Below are positions 11,774 through 23,671 of a DNA stretch of 64,000 nt, one piece after another. The stretch is taken from the NCBI GenBank assembly GCA_947683425.1, contig CANTUQ010000076.1, forward strand, positions 62,001 to 126,000, read 5' to 3'. The DNA is from Excoecaria cochinchinensis. Lineage: Eukaryota > Streptophyta > Magnoliopsida > Malpighiales > Euphorbiaceae. The notes under the pieces were generated by a model. That model had not been told where the DNA came from. It did no database searches and saw only the letters and a program-made list of their open reading frames with translations. The translations under genes were made by a program, and so were the position numbers. The first letter of the stretch is position 1; every line of letters begins with the position of its first letter.

Positions 11774-12920
11774 TGCTAGATGTATATTGTGCGTGTACTA
11801 AATGTATATTTTGCGTACACTAAATATGTACTATATGTATATTGTGCATATACTAAATGTGTACCAAATGTATATTGTGCTTATACTACATGTATATTGT
11901 ATGTATACTAAATGTGTATTAAATGTATATTTTGCGTATATTAGATATGTATTGGATATATATTGTGCGTATACTAGATTTGTACAAGATGTATATTGTA
12001 TATATACTAAATGTGTACTAGATGTATATTACGAGTAAACTAGATGTATATTGTGTGTATACTAGATGTGTACTAGATGTATATTATGCGTATACTAGAT
12101 GCATATTTTGCGCATACTAGATGTATATTATTCGTTTACTAAATGTATATTTTGCGTGTACTAAATGCATATTGTGCGTATACTAGATGTGTACTAGATG
12201 TATATTGTGTGTATAATAAATGTATATTGTGTGTAAATTAGATGTGTATTAGATGTATATTTTCCGTATACTAGATGTATATTTTGTGTATATTAGATAT
12301 ATATAGTGCGTATACTATATGTGTACTAGATATATATTGTGCGTATACTAGATGTGTACTAAATGTATATAATACGTATATAAGATGCATATAGTGCGCA
12401 TACTAAATGTGTACTAGATGTATATTATGTGTATATAAGTTGTATATAGTGTGTATACTAAATGTTTACTAGATGTATATTATGCGTATACTAGATGTAT
12501 ATAGTACGTATACTAATTGTGTACTAGATATATATTGTGTGTATACTAAATGTATATAGTGCATATACTAGATGTGTACTAGATGTATATTACGCATATA
12601 CTAGATGTATATAGTGCGTATACTAGATGTGTATTAGATGTATATAGTACGTATACTAGATATATATTGCATATATTAGATATGTACTAAATATATATTG
12701 TGCATATACAAGATGTATATAGTGCGTATATTAGATGTATACTAGATATATATTATGCGTAGATTATATGTATATAATGTGTATACCAGATATATATTAT
12801 ACGTATACTAGATGTGTATTAGATGTATATCGTACGTATACTAGATTTATATAGTGCGTATATTAGATGTGTACTACGCATATATTAGTGCGTATACTAG
12901 ATGTGTGCTAAATGTATACC
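11774..12920. repeat. Minisatellite with 11-bp basic unit
   Basis: About 1.15 kb of near-uninterrupted repeats alternating TACTAGATGTA and TATTGTGCGTA (11 bp each), combined into 22-bp and 33-bp higher-order units such as TACTAGATGTG-TACTAGATGTA-TATTATGCGTA. This gives roughly 100 copies of the 11-mer. Substitutions, mostly G/A and C/T changes, are spread throughout. The short plus-strand open frame at 11802-12038 exists only because units that are multiples of 11 bp lack stops in one phase; it is not a gene. Confidence 0.95.
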
Positions 12921-13555
12921 CTGATATTAATGAGTTGTAAATTAATTATCATGCTAAATTATGATCATCACATAAATGGAACAGAATTTATGAAAATGGG
13001 CAGTCATAACCTGACATTGATTAAGTAGAGAAATGCTAAGGCTCGAGTATTTGGAGTTGGTGGCCTGGTCTCCGGTCAAAATTGTTGAGTTGCGAATTAA
13101 ATGGTTAGACCATTTTACCCTCATATTAGACAGTAACTTTTAATAGTAACTCGATGCAAGTATAGGAAGCAGAGCAATATTCCAGTGTGCAGAATGGCAG
13201 ATTAAAGGAATCCTTGACCACCATAACAAAATTATTTATTATTTTAAAATTAAAAATTAATAAATTGAAGTTTGTGTGAGGCAGAAGAGGATAGAAGAGA
13301 ATATTTGAAGACAGAAACATAGTCCATTTCAGAGTTTCAATATTCCCCAAGCACTCCAATAAAAAAAAAGTAGTGATTTTTAAATATAACTCTTATCGAG
13401 AATTTAAAATTGAAGATATGGACAATTCTAAACAACACAAACACAACAACCAAAGCAATGCCAGAATATTTTCTTTCATAGATATCCGTGGTGCTCTCAT
13501 ATTAATTAATTTACTTTAACTCACTGCTAGCAAATTTCTCTTACTCTCTACAATT
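12921..13555. other. Intergenic DNA, no gene seen
   Basis: Unique-looking AT-rich sequence between the minisatellite and the PPR fragment. I see no supported gene or repeat in it. Confidence 0.5.
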
Positions 13556-14218
13556 CTAAATTGCACCATTCACAATTGTGTTGTATACAACCTCATCAGG
13601 AACAAGACCATTTTCCATAAGCTTCTGCAAAATCTCCTCTGCCTTGTCAACTTTCCCTTCTTTACATATCGCATTCAATAAAACATTACCAGTATAATTA
13701 TTAATCTTAATTCCCTTCCCAATCGCCATCTCATACAAATCCAATGCACTCTTGCCATCACTAGAACTCAATAACCCATCCATAAAAATACTATATGTAA
13801 AACCATCAGACACAAAACCATTCCCTTCCATCTCCTTCAACAATCTTCTAGCCTCCTCCATTCTTCGAGCCTTACAAAGGCCACTAAGCAAAGAGTTAAA
13901 AGTAATGAGATTTGGCTTCACATTCGCTTTATTCATCTTCTCTCTCACTATGAATGCGGTATCCACCTCTCCCACCTTGCAATACCCATCAATAAGAGTA
14001 TTATATGTCACAGTACTCCCAACCAAATTCTTACTACACATTTCATCAAACAGGTTCTCTGCGTCTCTTATTCTCCTCTCCTTACACAGCCCACCAATCA
14101 AAACATTGTAAATAAACACATTAATTCTTACTCCTCTCCTTTTCATGGAATCTAATAACTGCATCGCCCTATTCATATCCCCCAATTTCACTGCAGATTG
14201 CATCGCCTTCCCATACTA
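13556..14218 (-). pseudogene. P-class PPR protein fragment
   Basis: PPR proteins bind organellar RNA and act in processing or editing in mitochondria or plastids. The open frame (14203-13556, 215 residues) holds five complete 35-residue repeats with the P-class signature, for example VTYNTLIDGYCKVGEVDTA, ITFNSLLSGLCKARRMEEA and NVLLNAICKEGKVDKAEEI, plus partial repeats at both ends. A TAG (14216-14218) sits four codons upstream of the first ATG, in the middle of what reads as a PPR helix (YGKAMQSAVKLGD). The 3' end stops in mid repeat (VVYNTIVNGAI). Complete P-class proteins are usually over 400 residues and have a transit peptide, so this is a fragment truncated at both ends. Confidence 0.8.
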
Positions 14219-14332
14219 TATTCTCACATGTACATATCCGCAACCCAAAATTTCTCAATGAATGAGATGATTAGAATCCTATAAATATTTCCTCCCTATT
14301 GACACCTGGGTCAGCTTAAGCTCCCTAACTTC

Positions 14333-15892
14333 TCAAGCTATCTGCAAACATAAAACCATACCAATTCCAATTACACTGAAAATGTTCTCTGTGCAAATGC
14401 AAATTAAAAGATGGTAAGGAAGATAAAATACCCTGTAAATATAGGGATCCAAACGTCCTCCTGTGCCAGATCTTTTGACTGCTTCTTGCTTTAACAACCT
14501 TCAGGGAATCAGGAAGGCATTAATTATAGATCAAAATGCTTAAGCCAAAAACACTGAATTACATAGAGAGAGTAGAGAGTAATTTACATTCTGAGAGCTT
14601 TGCTGGTGTCAGGACTGTCACCGAGCTGTTGACGGATTCTTACTTCAGATGAACTACTGCGGGACAGCAATTTTAAAATTGCTTCAGCTTAGCGCCTCAG
14701 GTAAGCTGAGCCTGAGCCATGAACCGACTGCATCTTACCCCTCTTAGGCTTCTCATGAACCTCTAATTGGTCCCTTCCCATGCCTGATCTGGTCAAATAA
14801 TAGCTGCTTCGTGCACTTGACGCCGCACTTGATAAGCAGGAAGCCTCTGTTGATTCTGCTGTGGAGGACTCTGTCATAGGCAGACCAAGAACGCTCCTTG
14901 TGGCACCTACCCTGCAAAACGCAATCTTCTTACAAAAGTTTGAATGAATTTATAGAGGAGCAATAATAATGTAAGATCAGTTCCAGTACGAGCTCAGGCT
15001 AAACCATTGAAGCACTCAAAACCTTACTGCATAATGTATACAGAAACGGCTTGACTTCCTCCATCCAGAACAGCACCTCCAGTACCTCTTTAAACAGAGA
15101 TGTTAAAACTATTCAATTTTCATTAAACTACTACAAATCATTTATTGATAAAGATGTATTCTTACCTATAATAAATCGTGACTGAAGATGTATCACATTA
15201 GTCTTTAATCTGAATAAAACAGCTTTGATTGCAGAGTCTGAAGGAACAATGTTAGTAAAAAAGTATATTTTAGGTGATTAGTAATTCGAAATATAAAATT
15301 ACATAGTAGAGAAATTGGCAGCTTGTACTGACACGAGTAAGCCTGCCTTGCTATGAAGATAAACAAATCATTGTAAAACCATTGAGCCTGTTCACAAGTT
15401 CTAATCATCTAAGCAAAAAAAAAAAAAAAAAGACTCATACCTCTCTTTTTGACAAATTTTTTTATATATTACTCATTCCATTCCACTTCAAAATGTCTTT
15501 TAGGGTTTTGGCACAAGAATTAAAACAATGATTGAAAAACTTCTAATTGATTAATTATCCTTTTATTAATTTAGAGAAAAACCATAACAAAAGTATATAT
15601 ACATAATAAATACCAAAAACAAGGGTAATATTAATACTCTCCTGATTTCTCAAAAAGAAACTTGAAGCGGAAGAAAAAAAAATTAGAAAAGAAAAATCTA
15701 ATTGGACACCTGAAGTAGAACAAAGAAGGGAAGAAATTAGAGATAGAGAGAGGAACAGGAAGCTAACTTACTTTTGGAAGAAGTCTGAAATCGGAGAAGT
15801 CTTGTAGGAGAATCCTTTCTCTTTGGAGAGAAGAAGGAAAGAGAGGAAAACGAAGAAGAGACGATAGCAGCTGAGGAGCTCAGAGTTTCCAT
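14333..15892 (-). CDS. Six-exon gene, organelle-targeted winged-helix-like protein, interrupted by a nonsense codon
   Basis: Exons (minus strand): 15892-15772, 15237-15166, 15085-15028, 14911-14588, 14498-14432, 14341-14333. All introns are GT-AG and all phases agree, giving 651 coding bases in total. The start has a near-ideal context (GCCATGG) and opens METLSSSAAIVSSSFSSLSF, a Ser-rich transit-peptide-like N-terminus; an in-frame ATG at 15949 is less likely. The middle is Ser-rich. The C-terminus (EVRIRQQLGDSPDTSKALRM, then EAVKRSGTGGRLDPYIYR) has the feel of a winged-helix DNA-binding domain. A TAA at 14691-14689 (codon 158) lies in front of AEAILKLLS in the same frame. A Gln codon there would give 216 residues, so this allele makes 157 residues or is a pseudogene. 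I do not know the family name. Confidence 0.7.
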
Positions 15893-15949
15893 GGCGATTT
15901 TCAGCGACAAAGAGAGAAGGGAAACAAAGGAAAGAAAGAAGAGAGACAT

Positions 15950-16433
15950 TTATGAAGTATATTTAAAAATAATGGGTAATTGTGAAAGGGATTTGAAAAA
16001 GTGGTATTTTTGAAATCAAATATAAAAAAGTGTCATTTGGTGTAATTTCCTCTATACTTAAAGTCAAGTCCTCCCTTTAATAAGCTCGCTTTTGATAAGA
16101 TTTAGGCTAGTTTGGGCTTACCAACAAAATGTATGTCCAAGCCAATAAAATTTGCGGGCTAGACGGACCAAATAGGCATCCGAACCCATGATCAAGTTTA
16201 GATATAGCTACATTGACCCCATTAAAAAAATAAAAATTCCCTATAATTTTAATTTTTTCTAAATTGACGAAACTAAAATATTTAAATGATGCAATTAAGA
16301 TATTTTTGATTTCACCAAAAAAACAAAGATAAAATAAACTTAGTGTATTATTTACTTTATTTGTTTGTAAAATTAGAACAACTTTTGAAAAAGCAGTTTG
16401 TACAATAAATAAAGCGAAAATTCTTATATACAT
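15950..16433. other. Upstream region of the six-exon gene
   Basis: AT-rich sequence between the gene start and the hAT-like element. It should contain the promoter, but I see no convincing element beyond AT richness. Confidence 0.45.
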
Positions 16434-17442
16434 TGAATATAGATCAGTTTCATGCAGCCCAAAAAAAACTAGTTTATTAATATCAGTTTTTTTAAAAATA
16501 CTAACTATTAATCAGTCCGTTACAATCAGTTAACTAGTCTATCGGTTTAACTTTTTCGGATCGGTTAACCAATATTTTTTGGTTAACCACTATAATTATA
16601 AGATGTATTCATAAATAAAATTAAAATATTCAAAATACTTAAAAATTAAAATTTTATCACTATAATATAATATCATTGTTGTTAAAATAAAAGTTTTTAG
16701 TGGATATAAATAATTTTATTTTTAAAAATTAAGACTTAATAAGCAAATAAATTAAACGATCAATGATCACCCTAATTAGATGGACGATTACACTTACTAA
16801 TCGCCACTTAAAAAAAGAAATTTAAAAACTTCAAAATGATTAGAATAATGAAAAAAAAGTGTAGCAAAAATACTTAAAAACGCTAAATTATTAAAACAAA
16901 TCCATCCAATGCTAACAACTATTTTTATTTATTTTTTTTAACTTGACACACATTATTTTTACATATATTAAAAATTTTAGTTTTTTTTTTTAAAATTATT
17001 GAAAATTTTAGTTAATATATTAATATTATATAACTTTTCAAATATATTTTAATTTTTATTAATGAAAAATTGATAAATCAAGAAATAATAATAAATACTA
17101 AATATAAACATATTGAATAATTAATAAATTAACTAAAATATTTTTTTAAAAAAATTAAAATAAATTTGAAATATATTTTAAAGTATTGAAAATTAAAGGA
17201 ATATAAATAATTAAATATGAAAATAATGAAATAAAAAAATTGTAATATATATATAGTAGTATTTATGTATCAGTTATCGGTTCGCTTAATCGGTTCATGA
17301 GCCAAAAATATAAACTAGTCCATTACTATCGGTTTTTTTAAAACATTAACCATTAAAATCGGTTCGATTAACCTATTTTTCTTATTGGTTTCGGTTCGGT
17401 TTCTCGGTTAATCAAGTCCAACGTTTTTTTTTTTCACTCCTA
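16434..17442 (-). mobile_element. Third copy of the hAT-like family, diverged
   Basis: The core at about 16560-16760 is the reverse complement of 5750-5910, including the ATAATTATAG and TTAACAACAATA-like blocks, so it is the same family in the opposite direction. The right end reads CACTCCTA (17435-17442), i.e. TAGGAGTG as a terminal repeat, with CGGTT/AACCGA subterminal repeats. The left end near 16434-16445 is decayed and no clear target duplication remains (best 8-mers share about 5 of 8). Confidence 0.65.
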
Positions 17443-18288
17443 TTAGCTATTGTTTGGTTGCTTATATTGAAAATAACATATTTAAAAATTGGGCAATTAA
17501 ATAATTATTCAATAATTTTAAAATATGAAAATTCACAGAGGCTAATTCTAACATTTTATTATTTTTTATGTGAATGATTTTTATTAGTCATTGTAATTTT
17601 AACCCATTGAGCTAAATTATTGGTTGTGCCCTTGTTTATTCATAGCTTCAAGAAAATGATTAAAAATTATTGCAATAATTAAATTAAAAGTATAAATAAA
17701 AAATTCTTTATTTACTTGAAATTTGAAAATATAAAACATGTATAAAATAAAAGCATTGGTTTAAAATAAATCATAAATAAAAGTATTAAATTAACAATAT
17801 TTTTGTAAGTTATTCATAAAAATAATACTTAGTTCCATGCATTAAATATTTATTTAAAATAATTTTGAAAAGAATTTTATCAATAATATAAAAGATCAAA
17901 GATTTTTTTATCTAAAAATAGTTTTTCAATATTTGTTAATGAAAATAGCGATATTTATTATATAAATCTAAAAATAATTTCTTTTCTAAAAAAAATGTCT
18001 AGGAAGTTTTATTGATATTAAGAATTAGAATACAAATAAATTTGAAATGCTAAGTCGGAATACAAAGCCACCATTTTTTATCTAGTTTTTGATATATTTT
18101 ACAGTTACTTTACGTTTTTATTTTTTTCATTTTAAATATTGTCTAATAAAATTATAAAGGATAATATAATAGAGGGTTACTATTATAAAAAAAAAAAAAT
18201 TCACCTACTTTACATTTATATACATTATAAATATAGATATAAATAACCAATAAGGTAATTCACCCACATCAAATGTTTCTTTCACTAA
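17443..18288. other. AT-rich spacer
   Basis: Very AT-rich with long A and T runs. I see no gene or ordered repeat. Confidence 0.5.
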
Positions 18289-18480
18289 TAGGGGTGTGCA
18301 TCGGCCGGGTTTGGATCAACACAATCTGAACTCGATTAACCTGAAACCCGAAATTTCATTAAAATTATCACCCGAACCGACCCTAACTTATAGTAGAACC
18401 CCGAACCAAATTATCCGAAATTTTTCGGGCCCCAAACCGACCCAGCCGAAATACCCAAAGTTAACCATACATATAATTAA
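18289..18480 (+). mobile_element. hAT-type terminus, second family, truncated
   Basis: TAGGGGTGTGCATCGG at 18289 is a typical hAT-type terminal sequence. It is followed by dense CCCGAA/CCGACCC subterminal repeats to about 18450. No matching opposite end (TGCACACCCCTA) appears before the gypsy remains begin, so only one end survives. Confidence 0.55.
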
Positions 18481-18854
18481 TAACACTCATCTGCCAAATG
18501 ATATACAAATCCATAAGTCAATTAAGTCCACAACAGCCAAGCCAATTAAATCCAGAATAGCCATCAAGAAAATACAGTTATCCATAACTAACTTACATAA
18601 ACAATTGATTTGAAATTTATCAATCAAACACTAATTTAAGATGAACAAAAACCAAGCACTTTTCCATCGTTTTCTCAGCAACCAAAGACTACCCAACTGC
18701 CTTTTTTCTTTTTCTCTTCTTTCTTTTTTTTTTCTTTTTTTTTTTTTTACAAGAGAGGAATCTCAAACAATAGTCATTAGATAGATCAATGATATATTGC
18801 TTAAAAAAACAGAATTACAAGACCAATGAAAATGCAAACGAAACTCTTTTATTC
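18481..18854. other. Junction zone left of Tat element 1
   Basis: Contains a long pyrimidine tract (about 18700-18752) that would be a polypurine tract on the minus strand. I cannot recognise a 3' LTR after it, so the 3' end of Tat element 1 is lost or decayed here. Confidence 0.4.
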
Positions 18855-19150
18855 ATTGCAAAATTGTGTACAATTCTACATGATTTCATCATATATGATC
18901 TTCTTTTGACCAAAATTCAAAAGCACAAGACTACACCTAATCTCAGAATAGATCTTGTAAGCATCAAACTCCTATTATCAATCGACCCTTTCGGGTTTTC
19001 TCGATTGAACATTTTCTCTCGACCCTTAATTTTTGCCGAGGATGCCTTTTTTCGGTTTTCACCCTGATAGGGTGCCCAATTTTAGCAAGGCCGCCTTTTT
19101 TCGATTTTCGACCCTCGGGGCAATTATTCTCTTCTTTTTTATTTTAGCCT
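18855..19150 (-). other. 3' untranslated part of Tat element 1
   Basis: Sequence after the pol stop that aligns by eye with 55690-55985 of Tat element 2 (shared blocks such as GCCTTTTTTCGATTTT). Shared non-coding sequence shows the two belong to the same or sister families. Homology fades below about 18855. Confidence 0.7.
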
Positions 19151-20320
19151 TTAGCCATGGAACCTTTTTAATCTGTCGACATTGACTGGTTCTTTGAACT
19201 CATTCCCATCACTACCTTCTAAAATTGTTGCTCCCTTTGTCAGTAACTTCTTCAGCACAAATGGACCTTCCTAGGTTGGCCTGAATTTTCCACGTATGTC
19301 TGGCGCTCCTGGCCTCATCATCTTAAAGACCAAATCTCCTTCTTTCAATGGATGCTTCCGTACCTTCTTGCCAAATGACCTAGCTAGTCTTTTCTGATAG
19401 ACCTGATTGTGATAATATGCCTGCAACCTGTCTTCATCTAACAGATTCAACTGCAATAGTCGCTGCTGTGCCCATTCCATCTCTAGAATCTCAGCCTCCA
19501 TGACCACCCTCAAAGATCTCAGTTCGATTTTGACAGGCAGAACTGCTTCAGTTCCATATACCAGAGAGAAAGGCATCACTCCCGTAGAAGTTCTGACTGT
19601 GGTTCTGTAACCCCAGAGTGCAAAAGGTAGCTTTTCTGCCCAGTCTTTATAACTCTGAACCATCTTGGCTAATATTCTTTTAACATTCTTGTTCGCCGCT
19701 TCAACCGTGCCATTAGCCTGAGGTCGATAAGGAGAAGACTTGTGATGCTGATTCCATATTTTTGGAGCATCTGTTTAGTTTATGCTAAGAATTGTACCCC
19801 ATTATCAGACACAATGTGGTGCGGGAGGCCATATCTGCATATCAAATTTCGCTCAATGAACTTAGCCATGTCCCTAGCATCAACCTTCTTGAAAGATTCA
19901 ACTTCAACCCATTTAGTGAAGTAATCAATGGCGACCACAATAAATCTGTGCCCATTAGAAGCTGTGGGACGTATCTTGCCTATGATGTCTATTCCCCAAG
20001 CTGCGAATGGCCATGGGGATGTCAGATTAGCTCTGAAATTGGCACATGTCTCAAATTTGCGTATTGCTGGCACAACTGGCATTGCTTCACATACCTTGAA
20101 CAATCTGTGCCCATTGTGAGCTAATAAAATCCCTGGCGCATGATCTTCTTCGCTAAGGCCAGACCATTCATGTGAGTTCCACAAACACCGGCATGAATCT
20201 CTTCTATAATCCTTTCGGCTTCTTTCTCCGCCAAACATCTTAACTGGATACCATCTGCTTGCCTCTTATACAAAGTTCCGTCCACACTGATGAACTGAGA
20301 GGATAACTTTCTAATCATTC
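19151..20320 (-). pseudogene. Tat 1 integrase, broken
   Basis: Integrase inserts element DNA into the host genome. The zinc-binding start (EIHAGVCGTHMNGLALAKKI) is followed by two stops. The catalytic core then has WGIDIIGKIRPTASNGH, AIDYFTKWVEVESF and IVSDNGVQF (the D and D of the D,D-35-E triad). A stop and frame change near 19780 precede the part with WAEKLPFALWGYRTTVRTST. The C-terminus (GPFVLKKLL ... DRLKRFHG) has a Trp-to-stop change after GKFRPT. The pol frame ends in TAA at 19151-19153. Confidence 0.88.
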
Positions 20321-20321
20321 T

Positions 20322-22523
20322 CTAGTCTTTCTCAGTGGCTTCCTCTGGAAAAACTGACCGTTCTAAGTAGTTCTGAATATCATAATACCAAGGCTTCCCA
20401 TTAGCGACCTCAACATCCATTATCTGCTCAGTTTCGAAACAAGGCTTTTTTGCACTAGAGATCAGCACAGGTCTCATAGCAACCCCCATTGGATTATCCC
20501 ACATGGACACTAATGTTGCAAGAGCATCAACCATCTGATTTTCATCTCTGGGGATGAAGTGAAAAGTGCAGGTCTTAAACTGGCTACTCAACATTTTCAA
20601 GTGCTTCATATAAGGCAACAGCCTCTCTTTTTTGACTAGCCATTCCTCTCTGATCTGATGAATTACCAAGGATGAATCTTCGAAGACTTATGCGGTCTTT
20701 GCCCCCAGAGCAAGCAACGCTTCCAATTCAAAGATGTAAGCTTCATATTTCGCTTTATTATTGGTCGCATTGTACCTCAACTTCTTGGCTAATGGTAGCT
20801 TTTCACCATCCGGGGTTATAAGAATAATCCCTGCTCCTGCCCCCTTTCTGTTAACTGCCCCATCAAAGAACATCTGCCACCCTTGTACTGTTATGGCCAT
20901 GACATCTTCATCTGGGAAATTATATTCGAATTGATCTCCCTCAATAGAGTGTTCAGCCAAGAATTCAGCTACAACTCTTCCTTTAATGGTTTTCCTGGTA
21001 ATGTATTCAATATTGAACTCCTGCAACAGTAATAACCATCTTCCCATCTTTCCTAGCAGAGATGGTGCCTGTTGAAGGTACCTAAGCGGGTTATGCTTAG
21101 CAACTGGTTGCACGCTAAAACAGTGGAAGTAGTGTTGCAGCTTTTTAGAAGCCCAAATTACAGCTAAGCAAATCTTTTTTACTTCAACGTATTTAGCTTC
21201 ATATGGCAGGAATTTATTATTAAGGTAATAAACAACAAACTCCACTCCAAATTCATCCTCCTGGGTCATCATGGCACCCAGGATTAGTGGCTTGGCATGG
21301 CATGGTGGTCTTAAGACAGGTGGATTTAAAAGATAGTTCTTTATAGTATCAAAGGCCAGTTGGCAATCATCATTCCACACCACCGGTTGGTTCTTCCTAA
21401 GAAGCTTGAAGATAGGCTCACATACTAAAGCTAGCTTGGCGATAAACCGACTGATGTACTGAAGTTTTCCCAGCAAACTCCTAACCTCTTTCTCTTTTTG
21501 GGGCGCTGGCATTTCTCTAATAGCCTTAACCTTATCAGGATCCACTTCTATTCCTCTTTGACTTACCACATAGCCCAATAGCTTACCTGAGGTAACTCCA
21601 AAAATGCACTTCTTGGGGTTAAGGTGCAGATTGTACTTGCTGATCCTTTGAAAGAACTTTTCCAGAGCTTCAAAGTGGCCTTCTCTAGTGGCTGACTTAA
21701 TCATCATGTCATCTACATATATCTCTACCTCCTTGTGAATCAAGTCATCTAAGATTCTTGTTGCCATTCTCTGATAAGTTGCACCCTCATTCTTCAAACC
21801 AAAAGGTATAACCCGGTAGGCAAATGTCCCGCATGTTGTGATGAAGGCTGTCTTAATTCGATCGATTATCTTATTGAGGATCTGATTGTAACCTACATAA
21901 CCATCCACAAAGCTGTACATTATGCAAGCAGCTGCACTATCTACCAGTATATCTATGTGAGGCAGTGGAAAGTCATCTTTTGGACAGGCTTTATGCAAGT
22001 CCCGATAATCCACACATACTTGGACCTTTCCATCCTTCTTAGCCACAAGAACTACATTAGCTAACCAAGTCGGGTACTGAACTCCCACTAGAAACTTAGC
22101 CTCAATCTGCCTATGGATCTCTTCTTTCACCTTTTGTGCCCATTATGGCCTAAGTCTTCTGAGCTTCTGCTTGACAGGTGACTCTGGGTAAGTTGGAATA
22201 GTATGTTCGGTGACCTCTCGATTGATTCCCGGCATGTCCTCATAAGTCCAGGCAAAGACCTTTTCATATTTTTTTAAAATTCTCTCAAATTTTATTCTGT
22301 CCTCAGGAGTTATATCTGATGCTATCAAAATTTCCTTTGGGTTTTCCAAAGTTCCAAGATTAAATGCAGTTGTGCTAGTTGAATTGATATCAAAAATAAA
22401 TGCATCATGTTTATGATCATGAGAAATGAAATCATCAGAAAGATTACACAAATAAGCAAAGTTGTTCATATTATTAATATAATTGGAAACATTAACATTG
22501 TCTTCATAAAAAAGTTCTGGCAT
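20322..22523 (-). pseudogene. Tat 1 reverse transcriptase, RNase H and second RNase H
   Basis: Copies element RNA to DNA and removes the RNA strand. The N-terminal lead (DMPGINREVTEHTIPTYPE) runs to a TAG at the RLRP junction (about 22143). The 480-residue open block follows: LVAKKDGKVQVCVDYRDL, IPFGLKNEGATYQRM, the catalytic YVDDMMIKSATREGHFEALE, then LSR-type RNase H (FVVYYLNNKFLPYEAKY; first acidic motif altered to LILGAMM). The extra archaeal-type RNase H (MFFDGAVNRKGAGAGIILI) typical of Tat/Ogre is split by a stop near 20690 and resumes as FEDSSLVIHQIREEW. Open but for a few stops, so of moderate age. Confidence 0.9.
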
Positions 22524-23640
22524 AAACAGATTATCTAGATGACTATTGTCTTCATCTTCTGTTGATGCTGATGTAGTAGCTGACTGTGCTTTGGCCTCTT
22601 GGCTTGATGAAGGCTTTTCGGCTATCTCTGGTGAAATCCTCAGATCTTCAATATCAAATCTGGCTCTGCCATCTTCTCTTTCCCTTTCAATCGGGTGGCT
22701 AACAGCTTCTCAGTAATAATCTCCTCGGGTTCTTCTCTATCCCAAATATTGCATTGTGTCATAATCTCCTCATCCCAGAAATCCTCTGCAGATTTGATGA
22801 CCCCAACATCCCAATCAAAGACATCACTAAATATTTCAAACCCTAGAACAATCTTTCCATTCACCCATTGAAGCTCTTCTTCTCCGGTATAAGCACATAC
22901 TGAGGATGTAGGAACAAAAGTTTCTGAAATATGGGGGATCTTTTATGACTTCTTTTTCTCGCCACGTTTACCTTTATAACCCAAACCCTTTCGATCTTTC
23001 TGGCCTCGAGTAGTGATAGCAGACTGCAGCCCTTGTGAGTTCTTACCCACTGAACCTTGCTCTTCTCCTATCACAGACACATGAAAGCCACTAAATGGCT
23101 TGTTGGAAATCCCCAAAGCAAACACTTGGTTTTCTCTCGCCGCCTTAATAGTCACCACCTCCCCTTTATGTGGTATCTTAATCATCCGGTGTAAGGTAGA
23201 TGACACTCCTCCTAATTTCTGGAACCATGACCCTCCAAGTAGAGCTGAGAAATTGGCTGGAATAGGCAAAACCACAAATTCTGCTTTCGTCTCAATAGGT
23301 CCAGTCTTGAACAGAGCTTTAAATGTTCCCGAGGCTTGTCTTCTAGAATTATCATAGGCTGTGATGGTTAAATTAGACTTGCTAAGCTTGCTTTCTTCTA
23401 ACCCAAAAGCTTAAAGTGCCACCAAAGGGCAGGCATTTATAGATGATCCGTCATCCACCATGACATAAGCGGTGTGCTTACCATGAATTTGTGCCTTGAT
23501 GTACAGCGGTCGATTGTGATTGTGGCCCTCAGTTGGTAGGTCAGCATCTGAATAAGCCAATCTCTCTCCTGATCTCCCTTTGATAAGATCTAGCAATTCG
23601 AATAGAGAAATTGTGGTGGCCACGGTAGACTCACTCAAAG
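22524..23640 (-). pseudogene. Tat 1 protease and linker to RT
   Basis: The protease part has GKHTAYVMVDDGSSINACPL (23640-23411 frame), where DDGSS replaces the D-S/T-G loop as usual in Tat elements. A stop after CPLVAL and a further block (FSALLGGSWFQKLGGVSSTL, about 23275-22943) belong to the protease C-terminal half. The rest is acidic linker. At least three stops break the frame. Confidence 0.8.
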
Positions 23641-23671
23641 CCTCAACCAGCCTTTGTCTGTGTGAAGGAGA

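Noticed and set aside
11802..12038. Tyr/Cys-rich open frame in the minisatellite
   Set aside because: A by-product of units that are multiples of 11 bp; frame closes as the units vary.
18700..18752. Pyrimidine tract taken as polypurine tract of Tat 1
   Set aside because: No LTR sequence matching the 5' LTR follows it, so it cannot be confirmed.
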